Below, one piece after another: positions 8,610 through 17,874 of a stretch of 64,000 nucleotides of DNA (within the stretch, counting starts at the first letter, position 1; each line of letters starts with the position of its first letter). The notes under the pieces were generated by a model. The model was not told the DNA's origin. It saw only the letters and a list, made by a program, of their open reading frames with translations, and did not search any database. This stretch comes from Agromyces sp. H66 (GTDB taxonomy: Bacteria > Actinomycetota > Actinomycetes > Actinomycetales > Microbacteriaceae): NCBI RefSeq assembly GCF_004959775.1, contig NZ_SJZG01000009.1:94464-158463 (forward strand). Direction: 5' to 3'. The translations under genes were made by a program, and so were the position numbers.

Positions 8610-10005
8610 CCAGCGAACCGCGGGCGGGGTCTCGACCGGTACGCCGCCGGGCGGCGTGCGGCGGATCCGGGTCCCCCAGCGACTCCGCAACACCGAGCTG
8701 TGGCTCCTGCTCCTCGCATGCCTCATCAATGTCGGCGCCATCGTGCTCGTGCAGCTCGGCGCCCTCGGCCGCATCGACACGCAGGTCGTGCTCCTCGGCG
8801 CCGGCCTGTCGGTGCTCGTGTTCGGCCTGCACGTCGCGATGCGCTTCGTGGCGCGCGACGCAGACCCGCTCCTGCTTCCCGTGGCCACCCTGCTCAACGG
8901 GCTCGGCATCGCGATGATCTACCGCATCGACATCGCCGATGGCGAATCCGGCTGGGAGAGCGCCTCGGTGCGACAGATCGTGTGGAGCGCGATCGCGATC
9001 GTCGCGGCCATCGCGACGATCCTCGCGCTGCGCAACCATCGCGTGCTGTTCCGCTACACCTACCTCTCCGGCCTCGTCGCCATCGTGCTGCTGCTGCTGC
9101 CGCTCGTGCCCGGCCTCGGCAAGGCGGAAGGCGGCGCCCAGGTGTGGATCCAGTTCGGGAACGTCGCGTCGTTCCAGCCGGGTGAGATCGCGAAGATCGC
9201 CCTCGCCGTGTTCTTCGCGGGGTATCTGGTGCGCAACCGCGACTCGCTCTCGATGGTCGGCCGGACCGTGCTCGGCATGCGGTTCCCGCGCGCCCGCGAC
9301 CTCGGCCCGCTGCTCGTGGTGTGGGCGCTGTCCATGGCCGTCATCGTGTTCCAACGCGACCTCGGCACCGCCCTGCTCTACTTCGGCCTGTTCCTGGTCA
9401 TGCTCTACGTGGCGACGAGCCGGCTCTCCTGGGTCGTGCTCGGGCTCAGCCTCTTCATCGGCGGCGCCATCGTCGCGAGCCAGACGCTCGATTACGTCGG
9501 CAACCGGTTCGCGAACTGGCTCGACCCGTTCAATCCCGAGCGATTCGACCAGGACTTCGGCGGCAGCTACCAACTCGTGCAGGGCCTGTTCGGACTCGCG
9601 AACGGCGGATTGATCGGCACGGGCTGGGGCCAGGGCCGGCCCGACATCACCCCGGTCCCGCAGAGCGACTACATCATCGCGAGCCTCGGCGAAGAGCTCG
9701 GCCTCGCGGGCATCTTCGCGATCCTCGCCCTGTACGCGTTGTTCGTCGCCCGCGGCTTCCGCATCGGGTTCGCCGGACAGGACGACTTCGGCAAGCTCCT
9801 CGGCGTCGGCCTCGCCTTCGTCATCGCGCTGCAGGTCTTCATCGTCGTCGGCGGCGTCACGCGCGTCATCCCGCTCACCGGTCTGACCACGCCGTTCCTC
9901 GCGGCCGGCGGCTCGTCGCTCGTGGCGAACTGGATCATCGTGGCGCTGCTGCTCCGACTCTCCGATACCGTGCGCAACCATCCGAGGCTGGTGATCGACG
10001 GATGA
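8602..10005 (+). CDS. rodA: SEDS glycosyltransferase, FtsW/RodA/SpoVE family (RodA)
   Basis: 467 residues from a TTG at 8602, chosen because GGAGG lies at 8591-8595 and because upstream frame would run through pstP. About ten transmembrane helices are visible. Conserved SEDS stretches include FQRDLGTALLYFGLFLVMLY, VQGLFGLANGGLIGTGWGQG and SDYIIASLGEELGLAG. These enzymes polymerise lipid II glycan strands together with a class B PBP, here the next gene, whose start overlaps this stop (ATGA). In this position the gene is normally called rodA. Confidence 0.92.
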   Translation: MTDQRTAGGVSTGTPPGGVRRIRVPQRLRNTELWLLLLACLINVGAIVLVQLGALGRIDTQVVLLGAGLSVLVFGLHVAMRFVARDADPLLLPVATLLNGLGIAMIYRIDIADGESGWESASVRQIVWSAIAIVAAIATILALRNHRVLFRYTYLSGLVAIVLLLLPLVPGLGKAEGGAQVWIQFGNVASFQPGEIAKIALAVFFAGYLVRNRDSLSMVGRTVLGMRFPRARDLGPLLVVWALSMAVIVFQRDLGTALLYFGLFLVMLYVATSRLSWVVLGLSLFIGGAIVASQTLDYVGNRFANWLDPFNPERFDQDFGGSYQLVQGLFGLANGGLIGTGWGQGRPDITPVPQSDYIIASLGEELGLAGIFAILALYALFVARGFRIGFAGQDDFGKLLGVGLAFVIALQVFIVVGGVTRVIPLTGLTTPFLAAGGSSLVANWIIVALLLRLSDTVRNHPRLVIDG

Positions 10006-11456
10006 ACCGCGAACTCAAGCGCGTGACGATCGTGGCGCTGCTCATGTTCCTGACCCTGTTCGTCTCGACGACGATCATCCAGTACGTGCAGGCCGACGCC
10101 CTCGCGGCGGACCCCCGGAACTCGCGCACGCTCTACGAGAGCTACTCGGTCGAGCGCGGGCCGATCCTCGTGAACGGCACGCCGGTCGCGTTCTCGCAGG
10201 CCTCCGACGATCTCTACAAGTTCCAGCGCGTCTACGCCAACGGTCCCCTCTATGCGCCCATCACCGGCTACATCCCGGTGAACGGCGAGGCGACCGGCCT
10301 CGAGGCGTCGCTCAACTCCTATCTCAGCGGCCAGTCGTCGAGCCAGTTCTTCGACCAGCTCAATCGCCTCATCTCCGGGCAGGACCCCATGGGGGCTTCC
10401 GTCGACGTCACCATCGACCCCGTGCTGCAGCAGGCCGCGTGGGACGCCCTCGGCGACTACACGGGCGCGGTGATCGTCACGGAGCCGGCCACCGGGCGCA
10501 TCCTCGCCATGGTGACCAAGCCCACGTTCGACCCGAATGCGATGGCCGTACACGACGGGGCCCAGGTGCAGGCCACCTACGAGGGGCTGCTCGCCGATCC
10601 GGGCGACCCGCTGTTCAACCGGGCGACCGGCGGCGACATGAACCCGCCCGGTTCGGTGTTCAAGCTGGTCGTCACGGCGGCCGCGCTCGAATCGGGCCGC
10701 TACACGCCGCAGTCGACCTTCCCCAACCCCGCGACGCTCACCCTGCCGGGCACCGACTCGGTGGTGCGCAACTCGGGCGGCGGCACGTGCGGGCCGGGTG
10801 CCGAGGTCACGCTCGCCGACGCGCTGCGACTCTCGTGCAACATCCCGATGGCGGAGCTCGGCATGGAGCTCGGCGATGCCGCGATCCGCGAGCAGGCCGA
10901 GAAGTTCGGCTTCAACACCGAGTTCGAGATCCCCAACTCCACCGAGGCGAGCACGTACCCCCGGGCGCTCGATGAGCCGCAGACCGGGCTCAGCGCGTTC
11001 GGCCAGTACACGGTGCGTGCGACGCCGCTCCAGATGGCCATGGTGTCGGCCGCCATCGCCAATGGCGGCATCGTCATGAACCCGAACATGGTGGACGCGA
11101 TCACGGCTCCCGACTTCACGCCGCTGCAGCAGTTCGAGGGCTCGGAATTCGGCCGGGCGATCAGCCAGGACACGGCCGACACGATGGTGCAGATGATGGT
11201 CAACGGCGTCGAGAACGGGGCCGCGAGTAATGCAAGAATAGACGGCGTCAGCGTGGCCGGTAAGACGGGTACTGCAGAGAACGGCGAGAGTGACCCCTAC
11301 ACTCTCTGGTTCACGGGTTTTGCCCCCGCCGACAGCCCTCAGTATGCGATCACGGTACTCGTGGAGGATGGCGGGGGACTTGGTCAGGAGGGGTACGGCA
11401 ATCTCATCGCCGCACCCGTCGCAAAGCAGGTACTAGAGGCGGTGCTGAACACATGA
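10002..11456 (+). CDS. pbpA: Class B penicillin-binding protein (PbpA)
   Basis: 484 residues with a single N-terminal membrane helix (about 7-25). The transpeptidase motifs are in order: SVFK with the nucleophile Ser about residue 218 and Lys 221, SCN in LRLSCNIPMAELG, and KTG about residue 421 in VAGKTGTAENGE. It cross-links new peptidoglycan with the preceding SEDS polymerase. Starts overlap on both sides (ATGA at 10002, and pknA begins at 11453), so the operon is tightly coupled. Confidence 0.95.
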   Translation: MNRELKRVTIVALLMFLTLFVSTTIIQYVQADALAADPRNSRTLYESYSVERGPILVNGTPVAFSQASDDLYKFQRVYANGPLYAPITGYIPVNGEATGLEASLNSYLSGQSSSQFFDQLNRLISGQDPMGASVDVTIDPVLQQAAWDALGDYTGAVIVTEPATGRILAMVTKPTFDPNAMAVHDGAQVQATYEGLLADPGDPLFNRATGGDMNPPGSVFKLVVTAAALESGRYTPQSTFPNPATLTLPGTDSVVRNSGGGTCGPGAEVTLADALRLSCNIPMAELGMELGDAAIREQAEKFGFNTEFEIPNSTEASTYPRALDEPQTGLSAFGQYTVRATPLQMAMVSAAIANGGIVMNPNMVDAITAPDFTPLQQFEGSEFGRAISQDTADTMVQMMVNGVENGAASNARIDGVSVAGKTGTAENGESDPYTLWFTGFAPADSPQYAITVLVEDGGGLGQEGYGNLIAAPVAKQVLEAVLNT

Positions 11457-13162
11457 GACCGAGCGCAGGGCTCACCTTCGGAGGGCGCTACGAACTGCAG
11501 TCCCGGATCGCCATCGGCGGCATGGGTGAGGTGTGGCAGGCCACCGATCTCGTCATCGGCCGTCAGGTCGCGATCAAGATCCTGAAGGACGAGTACCTCG
11601 GCGACCCCGGCTTCCTCGAGCGGTTCCGCGCCGAGGCCCGGCATGCCGCGCTCGTGAACCACGAGGGCATCGCGAACGTCTTCGACTACGGCGAGGAGGA
11701 GGGCAGCGCCTACCTCGTCATGGAGCTGGTGCCCGGCGAGGCGCTCTCGACCATCCTCGAGCGTGAGCACGTACTCTCGACCGACAAGGTGCTCGACATC
11801 GTGGCGCAGACCGCGGCCGCGCTGCAGGCCGCGCACGCCGCGGGCCTCGTGCACCGCGACATCAAGCCCGGCAACCTGCTCATCACGCCCGACGGACGGG
11901 TGAAGATCACCGACTTCGGCATCGCCCGCATCGCCGACCAGGTACCGCTCACCGCCACCGGCCAGGTCATGGGCACCGTGCAGTACCTCTCGCCCGAGCA
12001 GGCGTCGGGCCACCCGGCGTCGCCGACCACCGACATCTACTCGCTCGGCATCGTCGCCTACGAAGCCCTCGCCGGCCGCCGGCCGTTCACGGGCGAGTCG
12101 CAGGTCGCGATCGCCATGGCGCAGATCAACGAGACGCCGCCCGACCTTCCGGTCACGGTATCCGAGCCGGTGCGCAACCTCGTGTACTCGTCGATCGCGA
12201 AGAACCCGGCCGACCGTCCGCAGTCGGCCGCGCACCTCGCGCGCGCCGCGACGGCGCTCCGTCGCGGCGACGTGCAGGCCGCCGCCGCGGCCGTTCCCGC
12301 CGTGCTCGGCGCCGGCGGCATCACCGCGGCGACGATGCTCATGCCCCAGCCGGGCGCCACGGCCGCGACCACGGTGCTGCCGGCGGCCGCAGGGGGCGGC
12401 ATGAGCACGACCGAGACGGTCGAGGAGGAGCCGGCCCAGCGCAAGCGCAGCCCGTGGACCTGGCCGCTCATCGTGCTCATCGCGATCCTCGCGATCGTGC
12501 TCATCGGCACCATCATCGCGCTCGCGCTGAACCAGGGCGACCGGAACCCTCCCGCCTCGACGTCGGCCCGTCCGACGGCGACGGGCACTCCGACCCCGAC
12601 GGCGACCACGCCGTCCACCACCGAGGCGCCGCAGACGATCCAGGTCGACCGCAACTCCTACATCGGCATGCACATCGACGATGCGGCGGCGGCGATCGAG
12701 GCGCTCGGCCTGCCCGTCACGCGTCAGGCGGGGGCCCCGGCCACGGAGCCAGGGCTCGCGAACACCGTCTCCGAGGTGAACCCGAGCGGGCCCGTGCAGC
12801 CCGGCACCAACATCACGCTCACCTACCTCACCGACCCCGTCGCCCCGAGCGCGCCGAGCGACCCGCCGACGACCGACGACAACCCGGTTCCGGCCGACGT
12901 CGGGCAGATCACCGTCAGCTGGAACGCCCAGTCGTGCCCTGCCGGGCAGACCCTCAGCGGATACGAGGTCGCGGTCACGGGTGACGCGTCCGTTCCGAAC
13001 AACCCGGTCTTCGGACCCGGCACGACGAGTGCGCAGATCAACGTCGACAACACCCCCGGCGGATCGTTCGACGTCACCTTCCGCTACTTCTGCGGTCAGC
13101 TCGACTCGCCGTTCTCACCGGCCCTGACGGTCCAGATCGAGCAGGCCAACGGGAACGGCTGA
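11453..13162 (+). CDS. pknA: Ser/Thr protein kinase with extracellular PASTA domain and FN3-like tail (PknA)
   Basis: 569 residues. The kinase domain (about 8-270) has the Gly-rich loop GGMGEVW, the catalytic HRDIKPGN and DFG in ITDFGIAR. A transmembrane helix near 333-357 follows. Outside is a Thr/Pro-rich linker, one PASTA-like repeat (NSYIGMHIDDAAAAIEALGL) and a C-terminal stretch (about 480-565) that reads like a fibronectin type III fold (ITVSWNAQSCPAGQTLSGYE). PknA phosphorylates growth and division proteins, and its usual actinobacterial form has no FN3 tail. It overlaps pbpA by 4 bp. Confidence 0.92.
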   Translation: MRPSAGLTFGGRYELQSRIAIGGMGEVWQATDLVIGRQVAIKILKDEYLGDPGFLERFRAEARHAALVNHEGIANVFDYGEEEGSAYLVMELVPGEALSTILEREHVLSTDKVLDIVAQTAAALQAAHAAGLVHRDIKPGNLLITPDGRVKITDFGIARIADQVPLTATGQVMGTVQYLSPEQASGHPASPTTDIYSLGIVAYEALAGRRPFTGESQVAIAMAQINETPPDLPVTVSEPVRNLVYSSIAKNPADRPQSAAHLARAATALRRGDVQAAAAAVPAVLGAGGITAATMLMPQPGATAATTVLPAAAGGGMSTTETVEEEPAQRKRSPWTWPLIVLIAILAIVLIGTIIALALNQGDRNPPASTSARPTATGTPTPTATTPSTTEAPQTIQVDRNSYIGMHIDDAAAAIEALGLPVTRQAGAPATEPGLANTVSEVNPSGPVQPGTNITLTYLTDPVAPSAPSDPPTTDDNPVPADVGQITVSWNAQSCPAGQTLSGYEVAVTGDASVPNNPVFGPGTTSAQINVDNTPGGSFDVTFRYFCGQLDSPFSPALTVQIEQANGNG

Positions 13163-13196
13163 CGGACGACGTGGACGTACGGGACGGAGCTGCACG

Positions 13197-14891
13197 GTGA
13201 GCGATGAAGGACGCGTGCTCGCGGGACGATACCGCGTGGGTGCGCTCATCGGGCGCGGCGGCATGTCCGACGTGCACGTCGGCACCGACGCCCGTCTCGG
13301 CCGTCAGGTCGCGATCAAGCTCCTGAAGCCGCAGCTCGCGACCGACCCGGCGTTCCGGATGCGGTTCCGCCAGGAGGCGCAGTCGGCCGCGCGAATGGCG
13401 CACCCCACGATCGTCCGCGTGTTCGACGCGGGCGAGGAGACCGTCGTCGATTCGGCGGGTCACGAGGTGCAGTTGCCCTTCATCGTCATGGAGTACGTCG
13501 AGGGGCGGCTCCTGAAGGACATCATCCACGAGGGTCCGCTCGAGCCGATCGCGGCCGTGCGCGTCATCGACGGCGTGCTCACGGCGCTCGAGTACTCGCA
13601 CCGTGCGGGTGTGGTGCACCGCGACATCAAGCCCGGCAACATCATGATCACCTCGACCGGCCAGGTGAAGGTGATGGACTTCGGCATCGCGCGCGCGGTC
13701 TCCGATTCGGCGACGACGGTCGCCCAGACGACGGCCATCCTCGGCACCGCATCGTACTTCTCGCCCGAACAGGCGAAGGGCGAGACGGTCGACGCCCGCA
13801 CCGACCTGTACTCGACGGGCGTGGTGCTCTTCGAGATGCTCACCGGGCGGCCGCCGTTCCGTGGCGACACGCCGGTGGCCGTCGCCTACCAGCACGTCAG
13901 CGAACGGCCGGTCAAGCCGAGCGTCATCAACCCGAAGGTCTCACCCGCGCTCGACGCGGTCGTCTTGCACGCGCTCACGAAGAACCGTGACGAGCGCTAT
14001 CAGACGGCCGCCGAGTTCCGCGCCGACGTCGACGTCGCGGCGACCGGTCGGGTCCCCGTGCACCAGCAACCCGATGAGGCGACCCTGTTGTTCGGCGCGC
14101 CGACGGGGGCCCTGTCGACGTCGGAACTCGCACTGCGCCAGCTCACCGAGGACGAGACGATGACTCGCACCCAGCGTCGTCCCCCCGCGGTCTGGATCTG
14201 GTCGGGCATCATCGGGGTCGTCGTGATCGTCGTCGCCGTCATGTACTGGGCGTTCAACCTGCAACCGACCGACGACCTGCCGTCGAACGCACGCGAGATC
14301 CCGGCGCTGGCGGGCGTGACGTACGAGGAGGCGGTGCGGCAACTCCAGGAACTCGGGCTGCCGGCGAGCCGCATCGACGAGACGAGCGACACCGTCGCGG
14401 CCGGCCAGGTCATCCGCACCGACCCGCCCGCCGCCGAGATCGTCGACGCCGGTACCGCCGTGACCATCTGGGTATCGTCAGGTCGCGAGGCCGTGACGGT
14501 GCCCGACCTGCGCAACAAGTCCCTCGAGCAGGCGAAGACCGACCTGCAGGCGGTCGGGTTGGTCCCCGGCACCGAGACGCGGGAGAACTCGCCGTCCGTG
14601 CCCGCCGACACCGTGCTCGGCACGTCGCCCGAGGCGGGCAGCTCCGTCGAGGCGGAGTCGACCGTCGACTTCCGCATCTCGAGCGGGATGGTCACGCTCA
14701 CCGACCTCACGGGGCAGACGCTGTCGGCGGCATCCTCGTACCTGTCGGCCGAGAACCTGCAGCTGAATCCGATCCCGAAGCCCGACCCGTCGTGCAAGTC
14801 GCAGCCCGGCTCGCCCGTGACGCAGCAATCGCTGCCTCCCGGCGACGTGCCGCAGCGGTCCGACGTCGAGCTCACCTACTGCGCCGGCTGA
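13197..14891 (+). CDS. pknB: Ser/Thr protein kinase with PASTA repeats (PknB/StkP type)
   Basis: 564 residues from GTG 13197 with GGACGGAG upstream. The kinase domain (about 10-275) has RGGMSDVH, HRDIKPGN and DFGIARAV, with an activation loop rich in Thr (SDSATTVAQTTAILGTASYF). A transmembrane helix near 328-350 precedes three PASTA repeats (about 365-560) that sense muropeptides or lipid II in this family. The membrane topology matches a receptor kinase for cell-wall growth. It is the last gene of the operon. The convergent trpG ends 14 bp away. Confidence 0.95.
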   Translation: MSDEGRVLAGRYRVGALIGRGGMSDVHVGTDARLGRQVAIKLLKPQLATDPAFRMRFRQEAQSAARMAHPTIVRVFDAGEETVVDSAGHEVQLPFIVMEYVEGRLLKDIIHEGPLEPIAAVRVIDGVLTALEYSHRAGVVHRDIKPGNIMITSTGQVKVMDFGIARAVSDSATTVAQTTAILGTASYFSPEQAKGETVDARTDLYSTGVVLFEMLTGRPPFRGDTPVAVAYQHVSERPVKPSVINPKVSPALDAVVLHALTKNRDERYQTAAEFRADVDVAATGRVPVHQQPDEATLLFGAPTGALSTSELALRQLTEDETMTRTQRRPPAVWIWSGIIGVVVIVVAVMYWAFNLQPTDDLPSNAREIPALAGVTYEEAVRQLQELGLPASRIDETSDTVAAGQVIRTDPPAAEIVDAGTAVTIWVSSGREAVTVPDLRNKSLEQAKTDLQAVGLVPGTETRENSPSVPADTVLGTSPEAGSSVEAESTVDFRISSGMVTLTDLTGQTLSAASSYLSAENLQLNPIPKPDPSCKSQPGSPVTQQSLPPGDVPQRSDVELTYCAG

Positions 14892-14905
14892 CGGCGCGGC
14901 GGGCG

Positions 14906-15544
14906 TCAGCTCGCGCGAACCAGGGGATGCAGGTGCACCGCGCGTTCGCGGGCTTCGGGCATCCCGGCCTCTGCGAGCCAGTTGCCGAGCATCCGATATC
15001 CGCCCTCGGTGAGCACCGACTCGGGGTGGAACTGCACGCCGAAGATGGGCGCGGACTCGTGGCGGAGGCCCATGATGACGCCGCCCTGGGTGCGGCTCGT
15101 GACCACGAGCTCGGGCGGCACCGTGTCGTCGACGACGGCGAGGGAGTGATACCTCGTGGCGGTGAACGGCTGCGGCACGCCCGCGTAGAAGTCGCTGTCG
15201 TCGTGCGTGATGCTCGACGTCTTGCCGTGCATGAGTTCCTCGGCGTTCGTCACCACGGCACCGAACGCCTCGGCGATCGCCTGGTGCCCCAGGCAGACGC
15301 CGAGGAGGGGCTGGCCCGTGGCGAGCGCTGCCTCGACCACCGGGATGGAGACTCCGGCATCAGACGGCTTCCCGGGTCCGGGCGAGATGAGCACGGCGTC
15401 GTACTCCGCGATGCGCGCGGGCACGTCCTCGGGCGCGATCGCGTCGTTGCGCACCACTTCGGTCTCGGCGCCGAGCTCCTGCAGGTAGCCGTTCAGCGTG
15501 TAGACGAAGCTGTCGTAGTTGTCGATGACGAGTACTCGGGTCAT
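14906..15544 (-). CDS. trpG: Class I glutamine amidotransferase, anthranilate/aminodeoxychorismate synthase component II
   Basis: 212 residues. The N-terminus VLVIDNYDSFVYTLNGYLQE is the family hallmark. The catalytic Cys lies in LLGVCLGHQAIAEAFG and the His/Glu pair in FGVQFHPESVLTEGG. It supplies ammonia from glutamine to the chorismate-using component I, which is not in the window, so trpG and pabA cannot be separated. Placement next to pknB is conserved in actinobacteria. It ends a three-gene minus-strand set with sortase E and a small membrane protein. Confidence 0.93.
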   Translation of the reverse strand: MTRVLVIDNYDSFVYTLNGYLQELGAETEVVRNDAIAPEDVPARIAEYDAVLISPGPGKPSDAGVSIPVVEAALATGQPLLGVCLGHQAIAEAFGAVVTNAEELMHGKTSSITHDDSDFYAGVPQPFTATRYHSLAVVDDTVPPELVVTSRTQGGVIMGLRHESAPIFGVQFHPESVLTEGGYRMLGNWLAEAGMPEARERAVHLHPLVRAS

Positions 15545-15700
15545 TCACTCCACCGTGACTTCGATCGGATTGACGATGCCGTCGACCCATGGGAACACCC
15601 ATGTGAAGAGCGCGAACACGACGGCCGCGGCGATCAGCAGGAGCAGGATGATCCGCACCCACACCGGCCCGGGAAGCACCCGCCAGAGTGCAGCGTACAT
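15545..15700 (-). CDS. Small single-span membrane protein
   Basis: 51 residues from ATG 15700, which lies one base after the sortase stop. The frame is open further upstream, but that would overlap the sortase. The protein has one strong transmembrane helix (VRIILLLLIAAAVVFALFTW). Its stop is next to the trpG start. Small proteins of this kind sit between sortase and trpG in related genomes. The function is unknown. Confidence 0.7.
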   Translation of the reverse strand: MYAALWRVLPGPVWVRIILLLLIAAAVVFALFTWVFPWVDGIVNPIEVTVE

Positions 15701-15701
15701 G

Positions 15702-16496
15702 TCAGGACTCCCAGCTCTCGACGATGTCGGCGATCTCGGCGGGCGCACCGGCGGTGCTCGGCTGCCATGACTCGAGCACGCCGTACGCGATGATGCGTTC
15801 CGCCGTCGAGTACAGCGGATTGCAGCTCGTGAGCGTGATGATGCGGTCCGACGGCTCCAGGTCGGGGTGGTGCGGCACCGGGGCGAGCACTTCGACGGTC
15901 TCGGGCGTCACGTACTCGAGGTCGCGGAACCGGTAGGTGTACCAGCCGTCGCGGGTCTGGATGTAGATGGCGTCACCGAGTCGGAGTTGCTCGATCTCGT
16001 GCATGCCGCCGCCGTACGCGCTGCGATGCGACGCGATCGCGAAGTTGCCCACCTCACCCGGCATCTGCGTGTCGGGGTAGTGGCCGACCCCGAGTTCGGT
16101 GCTGTTCAGCACGTCGAGTCCGACGCCCTCGGCGATGCGCCGCTGGGAATCCTCGCCGAAGCGCGGCACGTACATGATCGCGAACGGATCGCCGTTGTCG
16201 AACGAGGCGGCCGCGACCACGGGGTCTCCGTAGTCTTCGGCGGCGGGCGGAGCGTCGTCGGCACGGGCGGCCCGCGCCTCTTCGAGCCATTCCGCGCTGA
16301 GACCGGATGCCGCGGTCGACTGCTGGCCGGCCATGATCGCGTCGTTCCACCAGAGTTGCCAGCCGAGGAACAGCAGGATCAGCGCGCCGGCCGTGAGCAG
16401 GACCTCGCCGAGCACGCCGACGACGCTGACGGGCCGTCGGCCGCCCGAGGTCGCCGCACCCCGCGCGGGTGACGGTTCGGGCTGCTCGTCGGACAT
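15702..16496 (-). CDS. srtE: Class E sortase
   Basis: 264 residues. A cytoplasmic N-terminus is followed by one membrane helix (VVGVLGEVLLTAGALILLFL) and the extracellular sortase barrel. The catalytic His is in NFAIASHRSAYGGGM, the Cys in TLTSCNPLYSTAERIIAYG, with an Arg shortly after. Class E sortases anchor LAXTG-type surface proteins in high-GC Gram-positives. It leads the minus-strand set with the small membrane protein and trpG and is divergent from crgA. Confidence 0.9.
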   Translation of the reverse strand: MSDEQPEPSPARGAATSGGRRPVSVVGVLGEVLLTAGALILLFLGWQLWWNDAIMAGQQSTAASGLSAEWLEEARAARADDAPPAAEDYGDPVVAAASFDNGDPFAIMYVPRFGEDSQRRIAEGVGLDVLNSTELGVGHYPDTQMPGEVGNFAIASHRSAYGGGMHEIEQLRLGDAIYIQTRDGWYTYRFRDLEYVTPETVEVLAPVPHHPDLEPSDRIITLTSCNPLYSTAERIIAYGVLESWQPSTAGAPAEIADIVESWES

Positions 16497-16568
16497 AGGA
16501 GCGATTCTATTCCCGCGTGCACAGAACCCGGCTGGGAGTCATCGGCCCACTCGGATAGAATCGCCCGC

Positions 16569-16808
16569 ATGGCACGTACGAAACCCCCGAAGCCCGCGCG
16601 CGCAGAGCCGGTGAGCGGCGAAGAGGCACCGAACCCCGTCTGGTTCAAGCCGGTGATGTTCGGATTCATGCTCGTCGGCCTCGCCTGGATCATCGTGTTC
16701 TACGTGAGCCAGGGCCGTCTGCCCGTCGCAGACCTCGGCTCGTGGAACATCCTCATCGGCTTCGGCATCGCCTTCGTCGGCTTCCTCATGACCACACGCT
16801 GGCGCTGA
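16569..16808 (+). CDS. crgA: Cell division protein CrgA
   Basis: 79 residues with a short charged N-terminus (MARTKPPKPARAEP) and two membrane helices (VMFGFMLVGLAWIIVFYVS and WNILIGFGIAFVGFLM) ending in TTRWR, the standard CrgA pattern. CrgA is a septum-site protein that interacts with FtsZ, FtsQ and PBPs in actinobacteria. Its place between sortase/trpG and the rhomboid/ppiA genes is conserved. A strong hairpin follows 12 bp after its stop. Confidence 0.93.
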   Translation: MARTKPPKPARAEPVSGEEAPNPVWFKPVMFGFMLVGLAWIIVFYVSQGRLPVADLGSWNILIGFGIAFVGFLMTTRWR

Positions 16809-16820
16809 ACCGACGGATTC

Positions 16821-16858
16821 CGACGGTGGGCGGATGCTGCGGCATCCGCCCACCGTCG
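16821..16858 (+). terminator. Stem-loop after crgA
   Basis: A perfect 17-bp inverted repeat (16821-16837 with 16842-16858) encloses a 4-base loop TGCG. There is no T-run behind it, as is common in high-GC genomes. Confidence 0.7.
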
Positions 16859-16860
16859 CG

Positions 16861-16961
16861 TTCTCCACAGGTTCTCCACATGCCGATCGCCCCACGTCCC
16901 CTGAACTGGCGTCAATTACAGGCGTGTAACTCTCCCCAACTGTGGACGGTGTTGTGGATAA
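16861..16961. promoter_or_regulatory. Cluster of DnaA-box-like sites between crgA and the rhomboid gene
   Basis: In 100 bp there are two direct copies of TTCTCCACA (16861-16869 and 16872-16880), TGTGGACGG (16941-16949) and a perfect consensus box TGTGGATAA (16953-16961, the complement of TTATCCACA). The stretch lies about 17.6 kb from oriC in the non-coding gap ahead of the convergent rhomboid stop, so it is not a promoter region of either neighbour. Confidence 0.55.
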
Positions 16962-16997
16962 CTTCGTCCACCCCCGAGGGCCGCCTCAGCGCCCGCG

Positions 16998-17867
16998 TCA
17001 GGCGATGGGCAGGTAGAAGTAGCGCAGACTCAGCACGACGAGCACGGCGACGAGTGCGACGAGGAGCCAGACCTGCATCGCCTGCTGCGAGCGCTTGCGG
17101 GTCTCGACATAGATCAGGCCGACGAGCGCACCGGCGACCAGGCCGCCGAGGTGAGCCTGCCAGGCGATGTTGAAACCGGGGATGAACCCGATCACGAGGT
17201 TGATGCCGAGCAGCACGAACAGCTGCGTCGTCTGGCCGCCGAGCCGGCGCTGGATCACGAGGAACGCGCCCATGAGCCCGAAGACGGCACCGGATGCCCC
17301 GACCACGCCGGTGCGCAGGTCCCCGAGCCAGAGCACGCCGACCGACCCGGCGAATCCGGCGATCAGGTACAGCGCCAGGAACCGCCACCGACCGAGCAGC
17401 CCCTCGAGCAGCTGGCCGAAGATCCAGAGGATGTACATGTTGAGCAGCACGTGGAAGAGCAGTCGCGTCGAGTGCACGAACACCGACGTGAGCATGCGCC
17501 ACGGCTCGAAGTTGAACGGCAGCGAGTACACCCCGGCGTAGAGCAGCCGATCGGTGACCGCGAGACCCGGGATCAGCTGCAGCAGGAAGACCGCGAGCGT
17601 GATGCCGATGAGGGTATACGTCACGACCGGCGCGCCACGCCCCGCCGCCGAGCGCACGCGCGTGATCACGGCGGGCTTCGTGCGCGGTGCGGACGCGCGC
17701 TGCTCGCGCATGCACTCGGGACAGATCACCCCGACGGGCGCCTGTGTCTGGCATTCGGGGCAGATGGTGCGCCCGCACCGCTGGCAGAGGATGTAGCTCG
17801 GGCGGTCGGGGTGCCGATAGCAGAAGCCCGGGCGATCGGCTCCGGCGTCGGCTCCGGCGTCGCTCAC
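16998..17867 (-). CDS. Rhomboid family intramembrane serine protease
   Basis: 289 residues from GTG 17867. The N-terminus has a zinc-ribbon-like Cys pattern (CYRHPDRP, CQRCGRTICPECQ, CPECMRE), followed by six or seven membrane helices. The catalytic Ser is in GASGAVFGLMGAFLV and the His in QAHLGGLVAGALVG. The product cleaves transmembrane substrates within the membrane; its targets are unknown. It starts 8 bp after the ppiA stop and so forms an operon with it, as in many actinobacteria. Confidence 0.93.
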   Translation of the reverse strand: MSDAGADAGADRPGFCYRHPDRPSYILCQRCGRTICPECQTQAPVGVICPECMREQRASAPRTKPAVITRVRSAAGRGAPVVTYTLIGITLAVFLLQLIPGLAVTDRLLYAGVYSLPFNFEPWRMLTSVFVHSTRLLFHVLLNMYILWIFGQLLEGLLGRWRFLALYLIAGFAGSVGVLWLGDLRTGVVGASGAVFGLMGAFLVIQRRLGGQTTQLFVLLGINLVIGFIPGFNIAWQAHLGGLVAGALVGLIYVETRKRSQQAMQVWLLVALVAVLVVLSLRYFYLPIA

Positions 17868-17874
17868 CGCGGTG

